This document shows positions 10,493 through 22,617 of a stretch of 64,000 nt of DNA, in pieces. The first letter of the stretch is position 1; every line of letters begins with the position of its first letter. Source of the stretch: Neoceratodus forsteri (lineage: Eukaryota > Chordata > Ceratodontiformes > Ceratodontidae); NCBI GenBank assembly GCA_016271365.2, contig CM028136.1, forward strand, positions 468,842,001 through 468,906,000, given 5' to 3'. The notes beneath the pieces were generated by a model. That model worked only from the letters and a program-made list of their open reading frames with translations, did not search any database and was not told the DNA's origin. Both the position numbers and the translations under genes were made by a program.

Positions 10493-10655
10493 TGAACATA
10501 AAACTAAGGATGATAGGTGGTGTCAAAAATAATGATAAAACATTCTTTTGATACATTATGGAGAAACAGCCAAAATAAAGCATAGGAAGCATAAGGAAAG
10601 GTAGAGAGAATATGGAAGAAGACAGGAAAGGCAAACATTAAGTGAGTACTTAAGT
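10493..10655. other. unassigned AT-rich spacer
   Basis: No feature recognised between the LINE C tail and a CR1 scrap. Confidence 0.4.
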
Positions 10656-11005
10656 TCTGTGTTAGCAGTGGAGATGACAGACCCAATGCCTGGCAGAAAG
10701 GACAGATTTAAAGGTACTGGTAGTCACAGATTGGAGATAGGATATATGCATGAGAGAGTTTTGAAGGGTCTGCAAAACCTGAACATAAACAGCGGGTTCC
10801 TAGGGATAGATGGGTTGCACCCTAGGGTATTGAAGGAAATGAGACTGGTCCTGTCAGCCCCTTGGCAGAACTATTTAAAATTCACTGGCACCAGGAGATA
10901 AACCAATGGACTGGATGGTAGCAAATGTTTCCTCCTGCACAAGAGTGAGGAGAGGAACAACCTGGGAAATTACAGGCTTGTGAATCTGAAATCAAAGTAG
11001 GGATG
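10656..11005 (+). pseudogene. CR1-type LINE fragment (RT N-terminal region)
   Basis: It reads GIDGLHPRVLKEM, which is the [P]DGIHPRVLKEL motif at the start of the CR1 reverse transcriptase. Further on, LGNYRLVNL corresponds to NYRPVSL. Frames shift between the two motifs. The fragment ends near 11000 and lacks both the catalytic motif and a 3' tail. Confidence 0.6.
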
Positions 11006-11597
11006 GACAGACTGTTCTGTTTAAATCAGAACCCCACCCCTTCATGATCTGATTCTTCACTATGGACTTGAATAAATTTGAACTCTACTGCAATTGCCCA
11101 GTTCTGAGTCCATGACTGGAGCTGGCAGGGAGCTAGTCATTTTTTTCTTTAGTTAGTGGGCAACAAACTTTTTAATTCCTAGAACCAGTGAGGGACATAG
11201 AACAACATAGATTTCTTGATTTCTTGGAGCTGGAGGGAAAAGAGATCAGTCTAGGCTAGGGCATAACATAGTCAGCGGGTAACACAGATCAGTGTAGGAT
11301 TCATGAGACTTACTGCCAGGGGACAGAGATCAGTGTGGAACAAGACTGTGCCAGCAAGAATGGACAGCTCTTCAGGAGGCTGGGGCTGGTTTGATATTGG
11401 TATGGACAACCCAGGGGACCAGGGCTAGGTAGAAAGACTTCCTTGGACACTCTTTTTGGGACCAGGACTATGAAGAGGGTTCTACACTTTCAGCAGCCAT
11501 TGTGAGAAAATGGTCAACATGGACTGTAGCTACAAACCTCATGGTATGAGATTTTAAAATGTTGCATTGATACCATTCTGCCCTGTGTGAATTTAAC

Positions 11598-11600
<3 letters not shown>
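11006..11600. other. unassigned sequence
   Basis: No convincing frame, terminal repeat or tandem structure. The aactggac/agatcagt-like motifs do not form a clear repeat. Confidence 0.4.

Positions 11601-11656
<56 letters not shown>
11601..11656. repeat. (GT)n microsatellite
   Basis: Uninterrupted GT dinucleotide run of 28 units. Confidence 0.97.
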
Positions 11657-11659
<3 letters not shown>

Positions 11660-13860
11660 CTGGAGTACTACTGGTTTTTGGCCACTGGAAGATTGGGGAG
11701 CACCAGCTGCAAAATAAAAGTTTAAAACTGACCTTTGGAAAGACTGAATAGTTTTGTATTTAAAGTGGAAACTGCCATGATACAACACAGTGTCTCAGGT
11801 TACTGCATGACAAAAGGGATTAACTGCCATTCAGATTGCTTTATTTCCTGCAGTAACTTTGCTGCAGAATGCTGTTGTATTACACTGCACCCAGATGAGT
11901 ACCACTGTATTGGTCCCCACTTTACTAGTTGTCACAGTGTAGCTGATTGCTTTAGCATGGCAGATTGTGCCATTTCTGGTTACCGCTGGCACGTGAGCAT
12001 TGCAAAGTTCAGTTTCCATGAGCATGGCAATTTTGTTTCTGTCTGTTTATTGGCAGGATGTACTTGTAGGACTGGTGCTATGTGCAAGAAAATGTCTGTA
12101 TGGGTAGGATACTTCTTGGTGCCAATGAGGTACAGGGATCAGCATGGGATATAGTACAGATGACATTTGAGGGGGGCAGGAAGTTCCTTCCAGTAGAGTG
12201 CCTGGATGCCAGAGACTTGAGGATGGGACCTCAAAACATGTGTAGTGGTGGGGGAGGGGGTCATTGGACCACAGGGAAGCAGATTTAGGTCCAGTTTTTA
12301 AAGTAATGGTCTGTTGGTCCTAGTAGACTAAAACTGGCCCCCCTCTCCTCAGACATGAACTAAGAGGTCCTGACTGAGTCACATACTTTTTTCAGTTCAG
12401 TGCTTCTTAATGCAAAGTTAGATTCCTGGGGCTCGATTTTCAAAGTGCCCTGTAATCAGTGCAATTTGTGGCAATCTAGGGCAGTGGTAACCGTGGGGTG
12501 CATCAGGGACCCTGCACCTCATTTTGTAAAATTAGGGGTCCCTCCACTGAAAATCTGGGAGTTGCCACAGTTGCAGGGTTGCACCACATATGTGGCGCAC
12601 CAGCAGGGTTTGATGAAGGAATCCTCACCCCCCCGACACAACTCTAGCTGACCAGTGGAGGTTGGAGAATTGCAATGCCCAGAAGGTGGGGACCAGAGGC
12701 TGATGCAGCCCTGTTGGTGCCATGGAGTAGAAGGGGTATGGTGGCAGAGGGAGGGTCATGCGAAGGCACAGGGGGAGATGCCATGCCCCATGCTACACAG
12801 CCAATCAGGTCAGGTGATGGGGGCATGGCTGGACCAGCATGTTCTGGACCCCCATGGATAGCAGCTCTGGCATCTGCCCTATAGGACCCACAGGCCCCTA
12901 AAGGTGGTGAGTGGCAGTGGATGCAGGTTGCAGAGTGCATGTGGTGGCTGGGGACATGCCCTGGGTACCACAACATCACCAATGTACAGAGTCCCCATGT
13001 GGTGGCTGGAGGATGCCCAATAACAGTGTTGGAGCCTGTGGGTCCTGTGGGGCAGGAGTAGGGCTGCTGTCCATGGAGGTCCCTGGTCCCCACCTTCCAG
13101 GTCCCCAAATCACCACCCTGCCAAGCAGTGGCACAGGGCCCTTAGACCACCTTCTGGCTGATCTAAAGTCAGCCCCCTGTTGCAACCATGGTGGGGCTTA
13201 CAGAATGGAAAGCAAGGGGATGGTGCAGCCCCTCCATGGAGCAACTATCCTTGCAACCTGGTGAATGGGCACTTTTGCTACAATGGTGGTGCAGCAGGGC
13301 TTTGCTGCACAGCATCACGATTTTGCTGCAGCCAGCATGTGAAAATAAGGATAGCCACAAACTATGACACAAGGTGCCACTTGCGTCATACCTGTTTGTA
13401 GCAGGCTTGTTGAGTCATAGTTTTACTTTTGAATGTCAAGACCCAAGAGTATTATACATTTCTGCTTTAAACTGTGAGTTTGCAATGCGAGACAGTACCT
13501 TCTCTGTGTGGACACAGCTATACGTGGACAGATGTTGGAAGGATCAATTCTGATGGCCAAAATGAGGGACATCCCTCTTGTAATGTGGGACATTTAAGGG
13601 TTATGCATGTGGGGAAGGGCAGAATGGAGGTTTGGTTCCCTATGATCCATAGTGTCATGAACTGCAGATCTGGCTTCTTATTCTGCATTATTAGCACTTA
13701 ATTCATGTGTTTATTAAAAATCAGAACTAATCAGAACAAATCAGAAAGTTCCTGTGTTCTGGTTCTTATTTATTCAGGATCAGATCCTTTCTGAGTTTTG
13801 CAGCCCTAGTCAATAGTGGGCAAGATGCCAGAGTCAATTATAAAGGAACAGATAGCTGAC
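11657..13860. other. unassigned 2.2-kb stretch
   Basis: Only short open frames with no recognisable domains. 12400-13400 is richer in G+C and in tgg/ccat words. It opens frames on both strands at once, which reflects composition and not coding. I see no poly-A end or target duplication. Confidence 0.45.
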
Positions 13861-14179
13861 TTCCCAGACATACCAGAGGAAAACATACAAACATACGAAT
13901 CTGCCAGCAGAAACAGGCCTTACGGTCTATCAAGTTAGTCTGCTCGAATGCGGAGCTAGCACCCTTATATTGCAGCTGCCCCCCTCCTCTCCCCCACACC
14001 TTACCCCCTCGTGCCCTGTCCCATGCCCTTTTAAAACTGCCCACTGTGCTACAGGATACCACCTCCTCGTAGAGTGTTCCATTTCTCCATCACCCTCTCC
14101 ATGAAAAAAATCCTCCTCATCTCTCTCTGATATCTTCCACCTTGCAACCTGAGACCATGCCCTTCAGTGTCTCATCCTC

Positions 14180-14187
14180 TCCTCAGC
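14180..14187. repeat. 8-bp target duplication of foldback 1 (left)
   Basis: tcctcagc, identical to 15344-15351. Confidence 0.65.
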
Positions 14188-15343
14188 TACTGTTGTGCAA
14201 AATTGGAAAATTTCACCCGGCAAAATATTTTGTGGAATTTGTGCAGTTCATGAAATATTTCGCAGGGTGAAATGCAAAATTCTGCCCATGGGGCAGGTGA
14301 ATTTTCACCCACTCACTGATGAAATTTCTCTCGCGGGCAAAATTTCACCACCCGTGGGTGAAATTTCTCAATTTCGTCACTGGTCACTAATCGTTTAAAA
14401 AATAAATCCCCTCCATGTCCCTGGTGTCTAGCGACCTCCCCCGGCCGATCACCGACTGAATTCAAGAACCTCCCTCCAATCACCCCGAGTTATCCCCTGG
14501 CCCCAATTGTTAATCCTCCCTGTCCTTGGTGGTTCAGTACCCCCAGCTGATCAGTGACTGAATTGATGTAAAGATTAGAATGATTATTTCGCAATTCCAG
14601 TTATTTTCTCATTTATTATGATTGTTACTAAATTCTTAACTAAAATAATAATCTTCTCCTCAGTTTTGGTGTCTAGTGGACTTCCTATTCTCATTTAAGT
14701 CAGAGCTCATTTTCCCCCGTAGTATCTTCATTCGTTACTAGCACAGTTTCCATCATTTTCATGGCTGTCAGCTCCATCTGAGCACTCCAGTGAATGAGCG
14801 TACTTAGACAAGCATGCACTCATTCACTGAGTGCTCAGATGGGCTGACAGCCATGGAGGTGAGTGTAGGGCTGTGCGGTGGCCTGATCAGGGTACTGGGG
14901 GTGGGGTGGCTCTGACTTAGGTTGGGAAGTTGGGTGGTCCACTAGACACTAGGGACAGAAGAGGGGATTATTATTTTTTTTTATTTTGAAGATTGGGGGA
15001 CGAGTCATGGCTGGAGGTAGGGAAAAATAACAGGAGTTGACTGGGGCTTCTAATCTTTATCTTAATTTGGCCAGTGATCAGCTGGGGGAGTCCACTAGAC
15101 ACCAGGGACAAATCAAAGATTGGGGGCCGGGGATAACTCGGGGTGACTGGGGGGGGTTCTTGAATTTGGCTGGGGATTGACAAGGGGAGGGACTACTAGA
15201 TGCCGGGGGGGGAAATAAAATATAACGATGGCTGGGGCATATGCGGGTGAAATTTCACTGCAATTTAGCAAAATATTAAATTGGGCAAAATTGCAGATTT
15301 TGCGGCAATTTCATCGAAGAAATAAAATTTCACAACATCTCTA
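14188..15343. mobile_element. hAT-like foldback element 1 (1.16 kb)
   Basis: Inserted in the minus-strand CR1 with the 8-bp direct repeat tcctcagc (14180-14187 and 15344-15351). The termini are related inverted repeats: TACTGTTGTGCAAAAT on the left and TAGAGATGTTGTGAAAT (read inwards) on the right. The two halves fold back on each other over several hundred bases. For example, ccctggtgtctagcgacct near 14420 faces gactactagatgccgggg near 15190. At the centre (14760-14860) lies a palindrome around atggctgtcag and gagtgctcag. No transposase is encoded, so it is non-autonomous. The 8-bp duplication and TA(G/C)-starting ends fit the hAT superfamily. Confidence 0.7.
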
Positions 15344-15351
15344 TCCTCAGC
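15344..15351. repeat. 8-bp target duplication of foldback 1 (right)
   Basis: tcctcagc, identical to 14180-14187. CR1 reading continues across the two copies. Confidence 0.65.
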
Positions 15352-16590
15352 TTAAATATCCCTTCTGTGCCCATTTTGTTTATCCCTTCAAATATTTGAA
15401 GGTCCCAGTCATATCCCCCAATCCTTCCTCTCCTCCAGGGTGTACATATTCAACTCAGTCAGCCTGTCCTCATAGGTTTTACCCTCCAGCCCCTGGATCA
15501 TCTTAGTTGCCCTATGCTGCACCCTCTCCAGCAATCTGATATCCTTCTTCAGAAAGGGATGCCAGAATTGCATACAGTACTCCAAATGTGGCCTGACTAG
15601 TGACCTGTACAGCGCAGGATCACATCCTTATTTCTGGATTAGATTCCTCTCACAATACACCCCAGCATCTTGTTGGCCTTAGCTGCCACCTTCCTGCACT
15701 GAGCTGAGTTGTTCATGTTACCAGTTATAATCACCCCTAGGTCCTTCTCCTCCTCTGTGACCTCTATCTGAACCCCTCCCAACTGGTAGCTCCTCCCTGG
15801 GTTCCTTGTGCCAAAGTACTTAACCTTGCACTTCTTCGCATTGAAGTTCAGTTGCCACTTTTCTGACCACTCCTCCAGTTTGATGAGGTCCTCCTGTAGC
15901 CCCTGGCACTCCTCTGTCATCCACCACCACCCTTATCTTGGTATCATCTGCAAACAGACTGATCTTGCTCCTAACACCATGTGAAATATCCGATATGAAT
16001 ATCACAAACTACACCGGACCCAGGACTGAGCCCTGCGGCACCCCACTTGTCACCACCCTTGGGGAAGAGAGTGTCCCCCCCACCATCCGTTGCTGCCTCC
16101 CCCTTTAACCAGTTCACAATCCAGTTTACCATTTTTGTCCCTGCCCCACATATTGCAACTTACCCCCCAGCCTCCCTTGAGGTACTGAATCAAAGGCCTT
16201 GCTGAAGTCTAAATACAGCACATCCACTGCATGGCCTTTATCCAGTTCCTTTGTTAACCAGTCATAGTATTCAATTAGGTTGGTCTGGCAGGATCTCCCA
16301 GAGACAAATCCATGCTGCTAACTGTCCTGGAGTCCATTTCCTCCAAAAAGGTCACTAGCCTCTCTTTCAGGATTGCTTCCATAAGTGTTCCTACAATGGA
16401 TGTGAGGTTTACAGGCCTGTAATTGCCTGGTTCAACCTTTGGGCCACTCTTGTGGAGGGGCACCACGTGAGCAATCGTCCAATCCTGTGGTACACAACCT
16501 GTGTCCAGGGAGGTATTAAACAGGTTCACCAGCAGCCCCGCCAATACCCCTGCCAGTTCTTTCAGCACCCTGGGATGAATGCCAACGTTA
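15345..16590 (-). pseudogene. CR1 reverse transcriptase, minus strand
   Basis: From right to left it reads VLKELAGVLAGLLVNLFNTS, then PQDWTIAHVVPLHKSG, NYRPVNLTSIVG and ERLVTFLEE, and later SLFADDTKI. Then follow the connection domain (WQLNFNAKKCKV, EKDLGVIITG) and ANKMLGCIVRGI. The catalytic FADD is present. Several frame changes separate the blocks (16275-16568, 15820-16005, 15639-15920). The APE endonuclease is missing because of the 5' truncation. Confidence 0.8.
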
Positions 16591-16859
16591 TGGACAAAAA
16601 TGAAGATGGGTTCATGAGGGGGCAGGTTGTGTCAAACAAACTTGATTAATTTTTTCAACTAGGTAACACACATGGTGGATATGGGCTAAGCAATCAGTAT
16701 TTTGTAACTAAACTATAGTAATACCCTTGATTCTATGCCCCATAGGAGACTCACATAGAGGGTAGGGGACTTAACCCTTAGGCTACCAGAAGATTTAGAA
16801 CATATAGGTTTTTAGGACATGTATACATGCCGGTGGCACAGCAAGGGTTAAGATTAGGG

Positions 16860-17386
16860 TAAGGGTAACTTGGTTGATTGGGAATTGGTTGACATATAGA
16901 ATTTAGAGAGAAGTCCTCTCATGTTGGAAGGGGCTGTCACAAGTGGGATGCCATAGGGATCTTTCTGTCCTGGGGATAATACTATTTAACATATACCAAC
17001 AGTAAGTGAAATCAAAGTGGGGCTACATGATAAAGTGAGTCTGATTATAGATGACACAAAATGTGCAAGAGAGAGTGGATAATGATAAAGAGATTAGCAG
17101 CATGAAAAGGGATATAGAAATGCTGAAACAGTGGTCTAAAGTTTGGTAACTGAAATTCAGTGTCAAAAAAATATAGAGATGCATATTGCAAAAAAACTGC
17201 ATACAGAATATTGGCTCAGTGGAGCAATGGTAGAGCACTCCAGGAAGGACAGGGATCTGAAGTGATAATTAATAGTCTGAAAGCCTCTCTCTACAGCAGT
17301 AATGCATATGGGGCAGCTAAATGGATGCTGGGATGCATCAGATGGGGTTTTACTAGTTATAGAAAAGAGGTGATATTGCTGCTGTA
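16860..17386 (+). pseudogene. CR1 RT/connection fragment
   Basis: Heavily broken. GVP-like and FxDDTK-like remnants are followed by MLGCIRWGFTSYRKEVILLLY, the motif that precedes the conserved 'LVRPHLEY' block in this family. The reading stops at the foldback insertion within the codons for LLLY. Confidence 0.6.
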
Positions 17387-18300
17387 TAGAGATGTTGTGA
17401 AATAAAATTTAGCTGGCGAAATTGCCCCGAAATTGGCAATTTTGCTGCGTGAAATTTTTTGATGAAATGACAAAATTTCAACCCCCGTATTTAGCATTTT
17501 GTCACCCCTGCAAAGGACATCCGTACCTCCCTGGTGTCTCGTGCCCCCGCTGCTCAATGGTCCAATTTTTTAAAATTATTTTTCCTGGTGTCTAGGTAGG
17601 TCCCCCAGCTGAACACTGGACAAAATTTAATGAAGCTCCCCAGTTACCCTCATGCCATTCTGGGAAAAAAATCCCCACTCCCTGGTGTCTATGGGCCCCA
17701 CCCTCTCATCATTCACACACCACCCAGCTCCTCCCCAGTACCACGATCAGGCCACTGGTACATCCTTCCACTCATCTCCATGGCTGACAGCCTGACTGGA
17801 GTGCTTCAAATGAATGAGTGCATTTCATTGAAGTGCTCAGTCAAGCTGCCGCCATGGAGGGTCAGGCTGTGGCTCCGATTAGGGTACTGGGGGAGCTGGG
17901 GTGCGGTGAATGATGGGTCCATGATGGTGGGGGGGTCCACTAGACACCAGGAAGTGGGGATTTTTTCAGAAGAGCATGAGGGTAACTGGGGGAAACTTTA
18001 TTCAATTTCAGCCAGTGATCAACTGAGGGAAGAACCACTAGACACCAGGGAGAAATATATATATTTTTTTTTAATTTGGGCCAGTGAGCAGCCGGGGGGG
18101 GGGGACTAGACACCAGGGAGCTTTTAAATCACTGAATAGTGAAATTTTGCCCACAGGTGGTGAGATTTTGCCCTCAAGCAGTGAATTTTCAACAGCTTGA
18201 GGGCAAAATTTTACTCGCTCTGTGGGCAAAATTCCACATTTTGCGCAGCTAAATATTTCATGAAATGCACAAATTCTGTGAAATATTTCACGCAACACTA
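17387..18300. mobile_element. hAT-like foldback element 2 (0.91 kb)
   Basis: Same family as element 1. Its left end TAGAGATGTTGTGAAAT equals the right end of element 1 read inwards. Its right end read inwards is TAGTGTTGCGTGAAAT. The flanks are ctgctgta (17379-17386) and ccgctgta (18301-18308), an 8-bp duplication with one mismatch. The arms carry repeated ccctggtgtctag...cccagctg blocks on the left and ccactagacaccaggg blocks on the right. A central palindrome lies around 17778-17858 (catggctgacag ... ccgccatgg). There is no transposase. Confidence 0.72.
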
Positions 18301-18308
18301 CCGCTGTA

Positions 18309-18850
18309 CAGGTAATTTATTAGATTACACCTGAAAAACTGCATGCAGTTTTGGAACCTGCATCTGAAGAAGGAGACAGAAAGGTTAGACTATCTAGAAA
18401 AGGGCTACAAATATAATTCAGAGGCAGCAAGGTAAGATTTATGAGGCGAGATCAGGCAGTCTTAATATGTACTTCCCAGAGCACACTACAGAAAGGTGGC
18501 ATACAACAGAAACACAGAAATGCATTCAAGATACAATATGGTAGGGTAGACTTCACTGAGTTATTTAAGTTAAGGAACAGTCCAGCTAAAAGTGTATACA
18601 ACCTTAAATTGGAAGAGGGGAAATTAAAGAACATTAGAAAGTATTTCTTCATGTTGTGGGTGGTACACAGGTGAAACAGTCTACCTGGTAATTTGATAAA
18701 TGATGGGACTGTCTCAAAGTTCAAAACCCAATGGATATCTTCAAGGGAGTTATTAGGAACAAAAAAGAGGCAGGGTTGGGGAAAGTTCTGTAAAGCAAGA
18801 CTAAAGCAACATAGAAATATCAGGGCAAATGTCAATAGTCTCATACGGCC
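18309..18850 (+). pseudogene. CR1 C-terminal coding and 3' part
   Basis: It continues the CR1 reading after the foldback. A Q[F]WxP-like remnant is followed by KAGxxQ, then FKLRNSPAKSVYNLKLEEG, a diverged form of the R...GHNLKLEGG block, and RKYFFMLWVVHR, equivalent to RKYFFxERVVDAWN. Multiple shifts. The 3' tail is eroded. Confidence 0.6.
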
Positions 18851-19084
18851 CGATATTCAAAAATAGTCTAGGATTTGTGATACTTTTCCACTGGAACTAC
18901 ACAACTTGAAACAAGAAGTTAACTTTCTGCCATAGTTAGCATAATTTGTAACACTTCAGCTCCCACTTGCAAGAAAAAGTGATGGAGGCACCATTTGTTT
19001 CCTGTAAAACAGTTAAACCAGTCCCAAATGCATCAAAATGTGTAAACATCATTTGATATTTTGTTGTACTGATTTTGCCACAGG

Positions 19085-19240
19085 CACATCTCATACAAAC
19101 AAGCCAGCAAAAGAAGACCATGAGGTCCATCTGGTCTGCTCAATATGGAGCCTCCCATTCCACAGATTTACAGTGGGCCCCACCCACTCCTCTCCATTTC
19201 AGGAGCTTTATCTGCATTAAAGTCTTTTGAAAATCCAGTT
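19085..19240 (-). mobile_element. CR1 3'-end scrap, minus strand
   Basis: Contains gccagcaaaagaagaccatgag and tccatctggtctgctc. These are the inverted form of the CR1 3' end seen at 22560-22617 and at 13890. No coding sequence is retained. Confidence 0.5.
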
Positions 19241-19263
19241 CATAGTTCATTTCTGACCTTCAC

Positions 19264-19310
<47 letters not shown>

Positions 19311-19315
19311 GTATA

Positions 19316-19377
<62 letters not shown>
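19264..19377. repeat. (AT)n with central (GT)n microsatellite
   Basis: Near-continuous TA dinucleotides interrupted by a short tgtgtg block at 19315-19333. Confidence 0.95.
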
Positions 19378-19379
<2 letters not shown>

Positions 19380-19380
<1 letters not shown>

Positions 19381-22300
19381 GAGGAGGATATAAAGGGGCC
19401 AGGACACTGTAATCCAGCCTGTTTGTTCCTTTGCTCTAGGTGAAATTCCCACTCACTTGCACACCCCTGTAAAAGCAGGGCACAGAAGGGCTAGTAGGTT
19501 TAGGTAGGGCATCTATTATCCCCATGGGGGGGTCATCCTATAGGTTGAGGAGGAATTTTTCTGCTTTTTTCCCTGTGAGGTTTTCCAGGGTTTTCTCCTC
19601 CTCTTACAGGGAAGTGGTTAGATATTAGCAAATTTATATCACAGTCATGTAGAGATGTCGATAGGGAGAAGGACGGGGTAAATGGAGAAAAGGACAAAGG
19701 CAATAAGGACAGAGATAGAGCAAAAATGTGTAAGGCCATCAGGAAATGGAGGGTAATGAGTACCAATGCCTGTAGTCTGGGCAACAAGCTCCCTGAGCTG
19801 GTGGCCTCGATGGAAGAGGGATGCCTGGATATTGTAGCAGTCACAGAAACATGGTACACAGAGAACCATGACTGGGATGTTAACATACCAGGGTACATAA
19901 CCTGCAGGAGAGACAGAGAGGGGAGAAGAGGGGGAGGAGTAGCTCTCTATGTAAGGGAAGGGATAAAAGCAACTGAACAAAAGAGTAAACAGGGAGGAGA
20001 GGAGGCACTGTGGGTCACCTTAGAGACTGGAAATGGCACTACAATCTGCACAGGGGTTGTATACAGACCCCCATGTCAGGGAAGGAATGGACAAGGATAT
20101 GATAGAAGGCATTCTTAGGATGGCAGAGAAAGGGGAGATACTGTTTATGGGAGACCTGAATATGCCAGATGTTAACTGGAGCACATTTTCTGCAGCCACA
20201 TCCAAGAGCAGGGCAATTCTCAATGCCCTACAGGTGGCATGCCTCAGACAGCTAGTTTCAGAACCCACTAATGAGGGAGCAATCTTAGACCTTGTACTCT
20301 CAAATGGGGACAGTGAGAGGATCTCAGATCAAGAAGTGGGTTGCCATCTGGGAGCAAGTGACCATCAAACAGTGTGGTTCATGTTAAACTCAGCTACAGA
20401 GTCAAGCCAAACAAAAGTGAGGGTATTGGACTTTAGGAGGGCTGACTTTGGCAAGATGGAAGAGTGCCTTAGAAAAGCACTAGCAAACAGGCTAGAAGGA
20501 GGGGTGGAGCAACAATGGGGAAACATCAAAACTGCTATCACAGAGGCAACAAGCCTTTGTGTGAAGCAAATAAACAAATCAAAATGAAAGAAAAAGCCAC
20601 TATGGTTCTCAAAAGAGGTGGTGGGGAAAGTCAGGGAGAAATAGATATCATTCAGTAAGTATAAGGAATCACAGAAGGAGCAGGACAGAGAGCTGTACCA
20701 GTTAAGGCAGAAGGAAGCAGGGAGGTAAGTCAGAATAGCAAAGGCCCAAACTGAGGAAAAGATAGCCAACTCGGTTAAGAAGGGGGGATAAAACATTTTA
20801 TAGGTACATTAGGGAGTGTAGAAAGACAAAGGGAGGGATAGTGAGGCTGAATAGAATGGGCGGTGGGTGGGCAGAGAGGGACAATGAAAAGCAGGGATAC
20901 TGAATGATTATTTCTGCTCAGTATTCACAAAAGAGGAGGGTGAGGTGCCTAATCCAATTAACAAAAGCACTCTTGATAGGGGGGTCGATCCCAGTCCTTT
21001 CACGGAAGAAAGGGTTCTGAGAGAACTCCTTATACTGAAGGTCGACAAAGCAATGGGGCCTGATGGAATTCACCCCAGAATTCTAAAAGAATTAATGGGA
21101 CAACTAGTGAAACCACTGACTACCCTTTTTAACAAATCATGGGAGGATGGTGTGGTACCTGAGGACTGGAGGAAGGTGGATGTGATTCCCCCTTCACAAA
21201 AGTGGGACCAAGACAGAGGCAGGAAACTACAGACCTGTCAGTTTGACCTCTGTGGTAGGGAAAGTGATGGAATCACTTCTGAAGGAAAGAATTGTTGAGT
21301 ACCTAGAGGCCAGTGGGGCACAGGACCCAAGGCAGCATGGGTTCACAGCGGGAAGGTCATGTTAGACTAATCTAATTGATTTCTTTTACTGGGTGACCAA
21401 AGTAGTAGACCAGGGAGGGGCTGTGGACATGGCCTACCTAGACTTTAGCAAGGCATTTGACACAGTCTCACACAAAAGATTAATAGTCAAATTAACCAGC
21501 CTGGGAGTGGGTCCCAGGGTGGTAGCCTGAGTAAAACATTGGCTGGACAACAGGACACAGAAGTTAATTGTAAATGGAGTCCACCTGAAGAAGGAGGGGT
21601 TACTAGTGGGTACCGTGAGGGTTCAGTACTGGGTCCAGTCCTTTTTAATGTCTTTATAAGTGACATTGCAGAGGGACTAGAAGGAAAAGTATGCCTCTTT
21701 GCAGATGACACAAAGATCTGCAACAGGGTTGATACACGAGGAGGCATGGAAAGGATGAGAAGGGACTTGGCAAGGTTGGAGGGCTGGTCAGAAATCTGGC
21801 AGCTTGGATTCAATGCAAAGAAGTGCAAAATAATGCACCTGGGAAACAAAAACCCAAGGGAAGATTACCCAGTGGGGGTAGTAACAACAACAAAAATGGA
21901 AAGGGACCTGAGGGTAATCATATCAGATGACCTTAAGGTTATCAAGCAATGTGAGGAGGCAGTAGGGAGGGCTGGGGGTATACTGGGATGCATAGGGAGA
22001 GGCATCACCAGCAGAAAACAGGAAGTTGTTATCCCTCTGTACAGACAGTTGGTGAGACCCCATCAGGAGTACTGCATCCAGTTCTGGAGACCCCATCTCC
22101 GCAAGGACATAGACAGGATAGAGGCAGTCCAGAGGAGGGCAACTAAGATGGTGCAGGGTCTGCAAGAGAAGCCATGTGAGGAGAGACTAAAGGAGCTTAA
22201 TTTGTATACCCTTGAGGAAAGGAGGGAGAGGGGGGACATGATAGAAACTTTTAAGTACCTCAGTGGAATCAACAAAGTCCAACAGGGTAGCATCTTTCAG

Positions 22301-22617
22301 AAAAAGAGACATGCAAGAACTAGGGGACACAATTTAAAGATAGAGGGGGGGCAGTTATGTGGCAATGGGAGGAAGTATTTTTTCACAGAAAGGGTGGTGG
22401 ACGCATGGAATAGCCTTCCTGAGGAGGTTGTGGAGTCTAAAACTGCGGGAGAATTTAAGAATACATGGGGCAGACATAAGGCAATTCTTGTGGGGGGTAG
22501 GAAGAAATAGGCTGTTGGTTAACTAGGATCTGCAGCTTATCCTGTAGGTAGGGAAATGGGCAGACTAGGTGGGCCAAGCGGTCCTTATCTGCCATCAAAT
22601 TCTATGTTTCTATGTAA
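19380..22617 (+). mobile_element. CR1-type LINE, nearly complete
   Basis: This copy runs from a non-coding leader (19380-19725) through an ORF2 relic to the family 3' end. The 3' end (22511-22617) includes ggcagactaggtgggccaag, ccttatctgccatcaaattc and a terminal tctatgtttctatgt repeat. It is the best copy of the CR1 family whose fragments occur at 10.7, 13.9, 16.6, 26.4, 60.2, 61.1 and 61.4 kb. No ORF1 was found. Confidence 0.82.
19726..22510 (+). pseudogene. CR1 ORF2: endonuclease and reverse transcriptase
   Basis: The APE-type endonuclease begins RVMSTNACSLGNKLPEL. VAVTETWYTE holds the catalytic Glu, followed by GGGVALYVREG, YRPPC, LFMGDLNMPDVNW and LGASDHQTVWF (the Asp-His pair). The reverse transcriptase has GPDGIHPRILKELMG (about 21055), a DWRKVDVIPPSQK stretch, AYLDFSKAFDTVSHK (about 21437-21475), LFNVFISDI and catalytic LFADDTKIC. 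The connection and C-terminal domain ends WNSLPEEVVES...GGRKK, stop at 22508. Frames change near 20040-20080, after KQINKSK at 20585, near 20800-20945, after 21298 and before 21539. Catalytic residues survive but the gene is not translatable as one protein. Confidence 0.88.

Larger units (their letters stand above)
13861..16590 (-). mobile_element. CR1-type LINE, minus strand, split by a hAT-like foldback
   Basis: The 3' end lies at about 13861 (tctgccagcag/gtctgctcg tail typical of the family here) and the 5' truncation at about 16590. Coding order runs leftwards. The element is interrupted at 14188-15343, and its C-terminal coding sequence resumes at 14180 and below. Its 5' edge abuts a plus-strand CR1 copy head to head. 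Confidence 0.8.
16591..18850 (+). mobile_element. CR1-type LINE, plus strand, split by a hAT-like foldback
   Basis: A degenerate CR1 copy beginning with the GSxGGRLCQTNLINFF-type stretch (16600-16680). A poorly matching interval follows, then RT and thumb remnants (16860-17386), foldback element 2 (17387-18300) and the C-terminal coding and 3' end (18309 to about 18850). Confidence 0.65.

Noticed and set aside
12644..13372. Open frames up to 154 codons on both strands in a G+C-richer region
   Set aside because: Low-complexity Gly/Pro/His/Cys composition, simultaneous openness on both strands, no splice or promoter context and no recognised domain.
16591..16860. Possible twin-priming: minus CR1 (13.86-16.59) and plus CR1 (16.59-18.85) as one inverted insertion
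   Set aside because: Both copies contain C-terminal coding and a 3' end, whereas twin priming leaves only one 3' end.
20365..20796. 143-codon minus-strand open frame
   Set aside because: Antisense shadow of the CR1 ORF2, which carries the recognisable endonuclease motifs on the plus strand.
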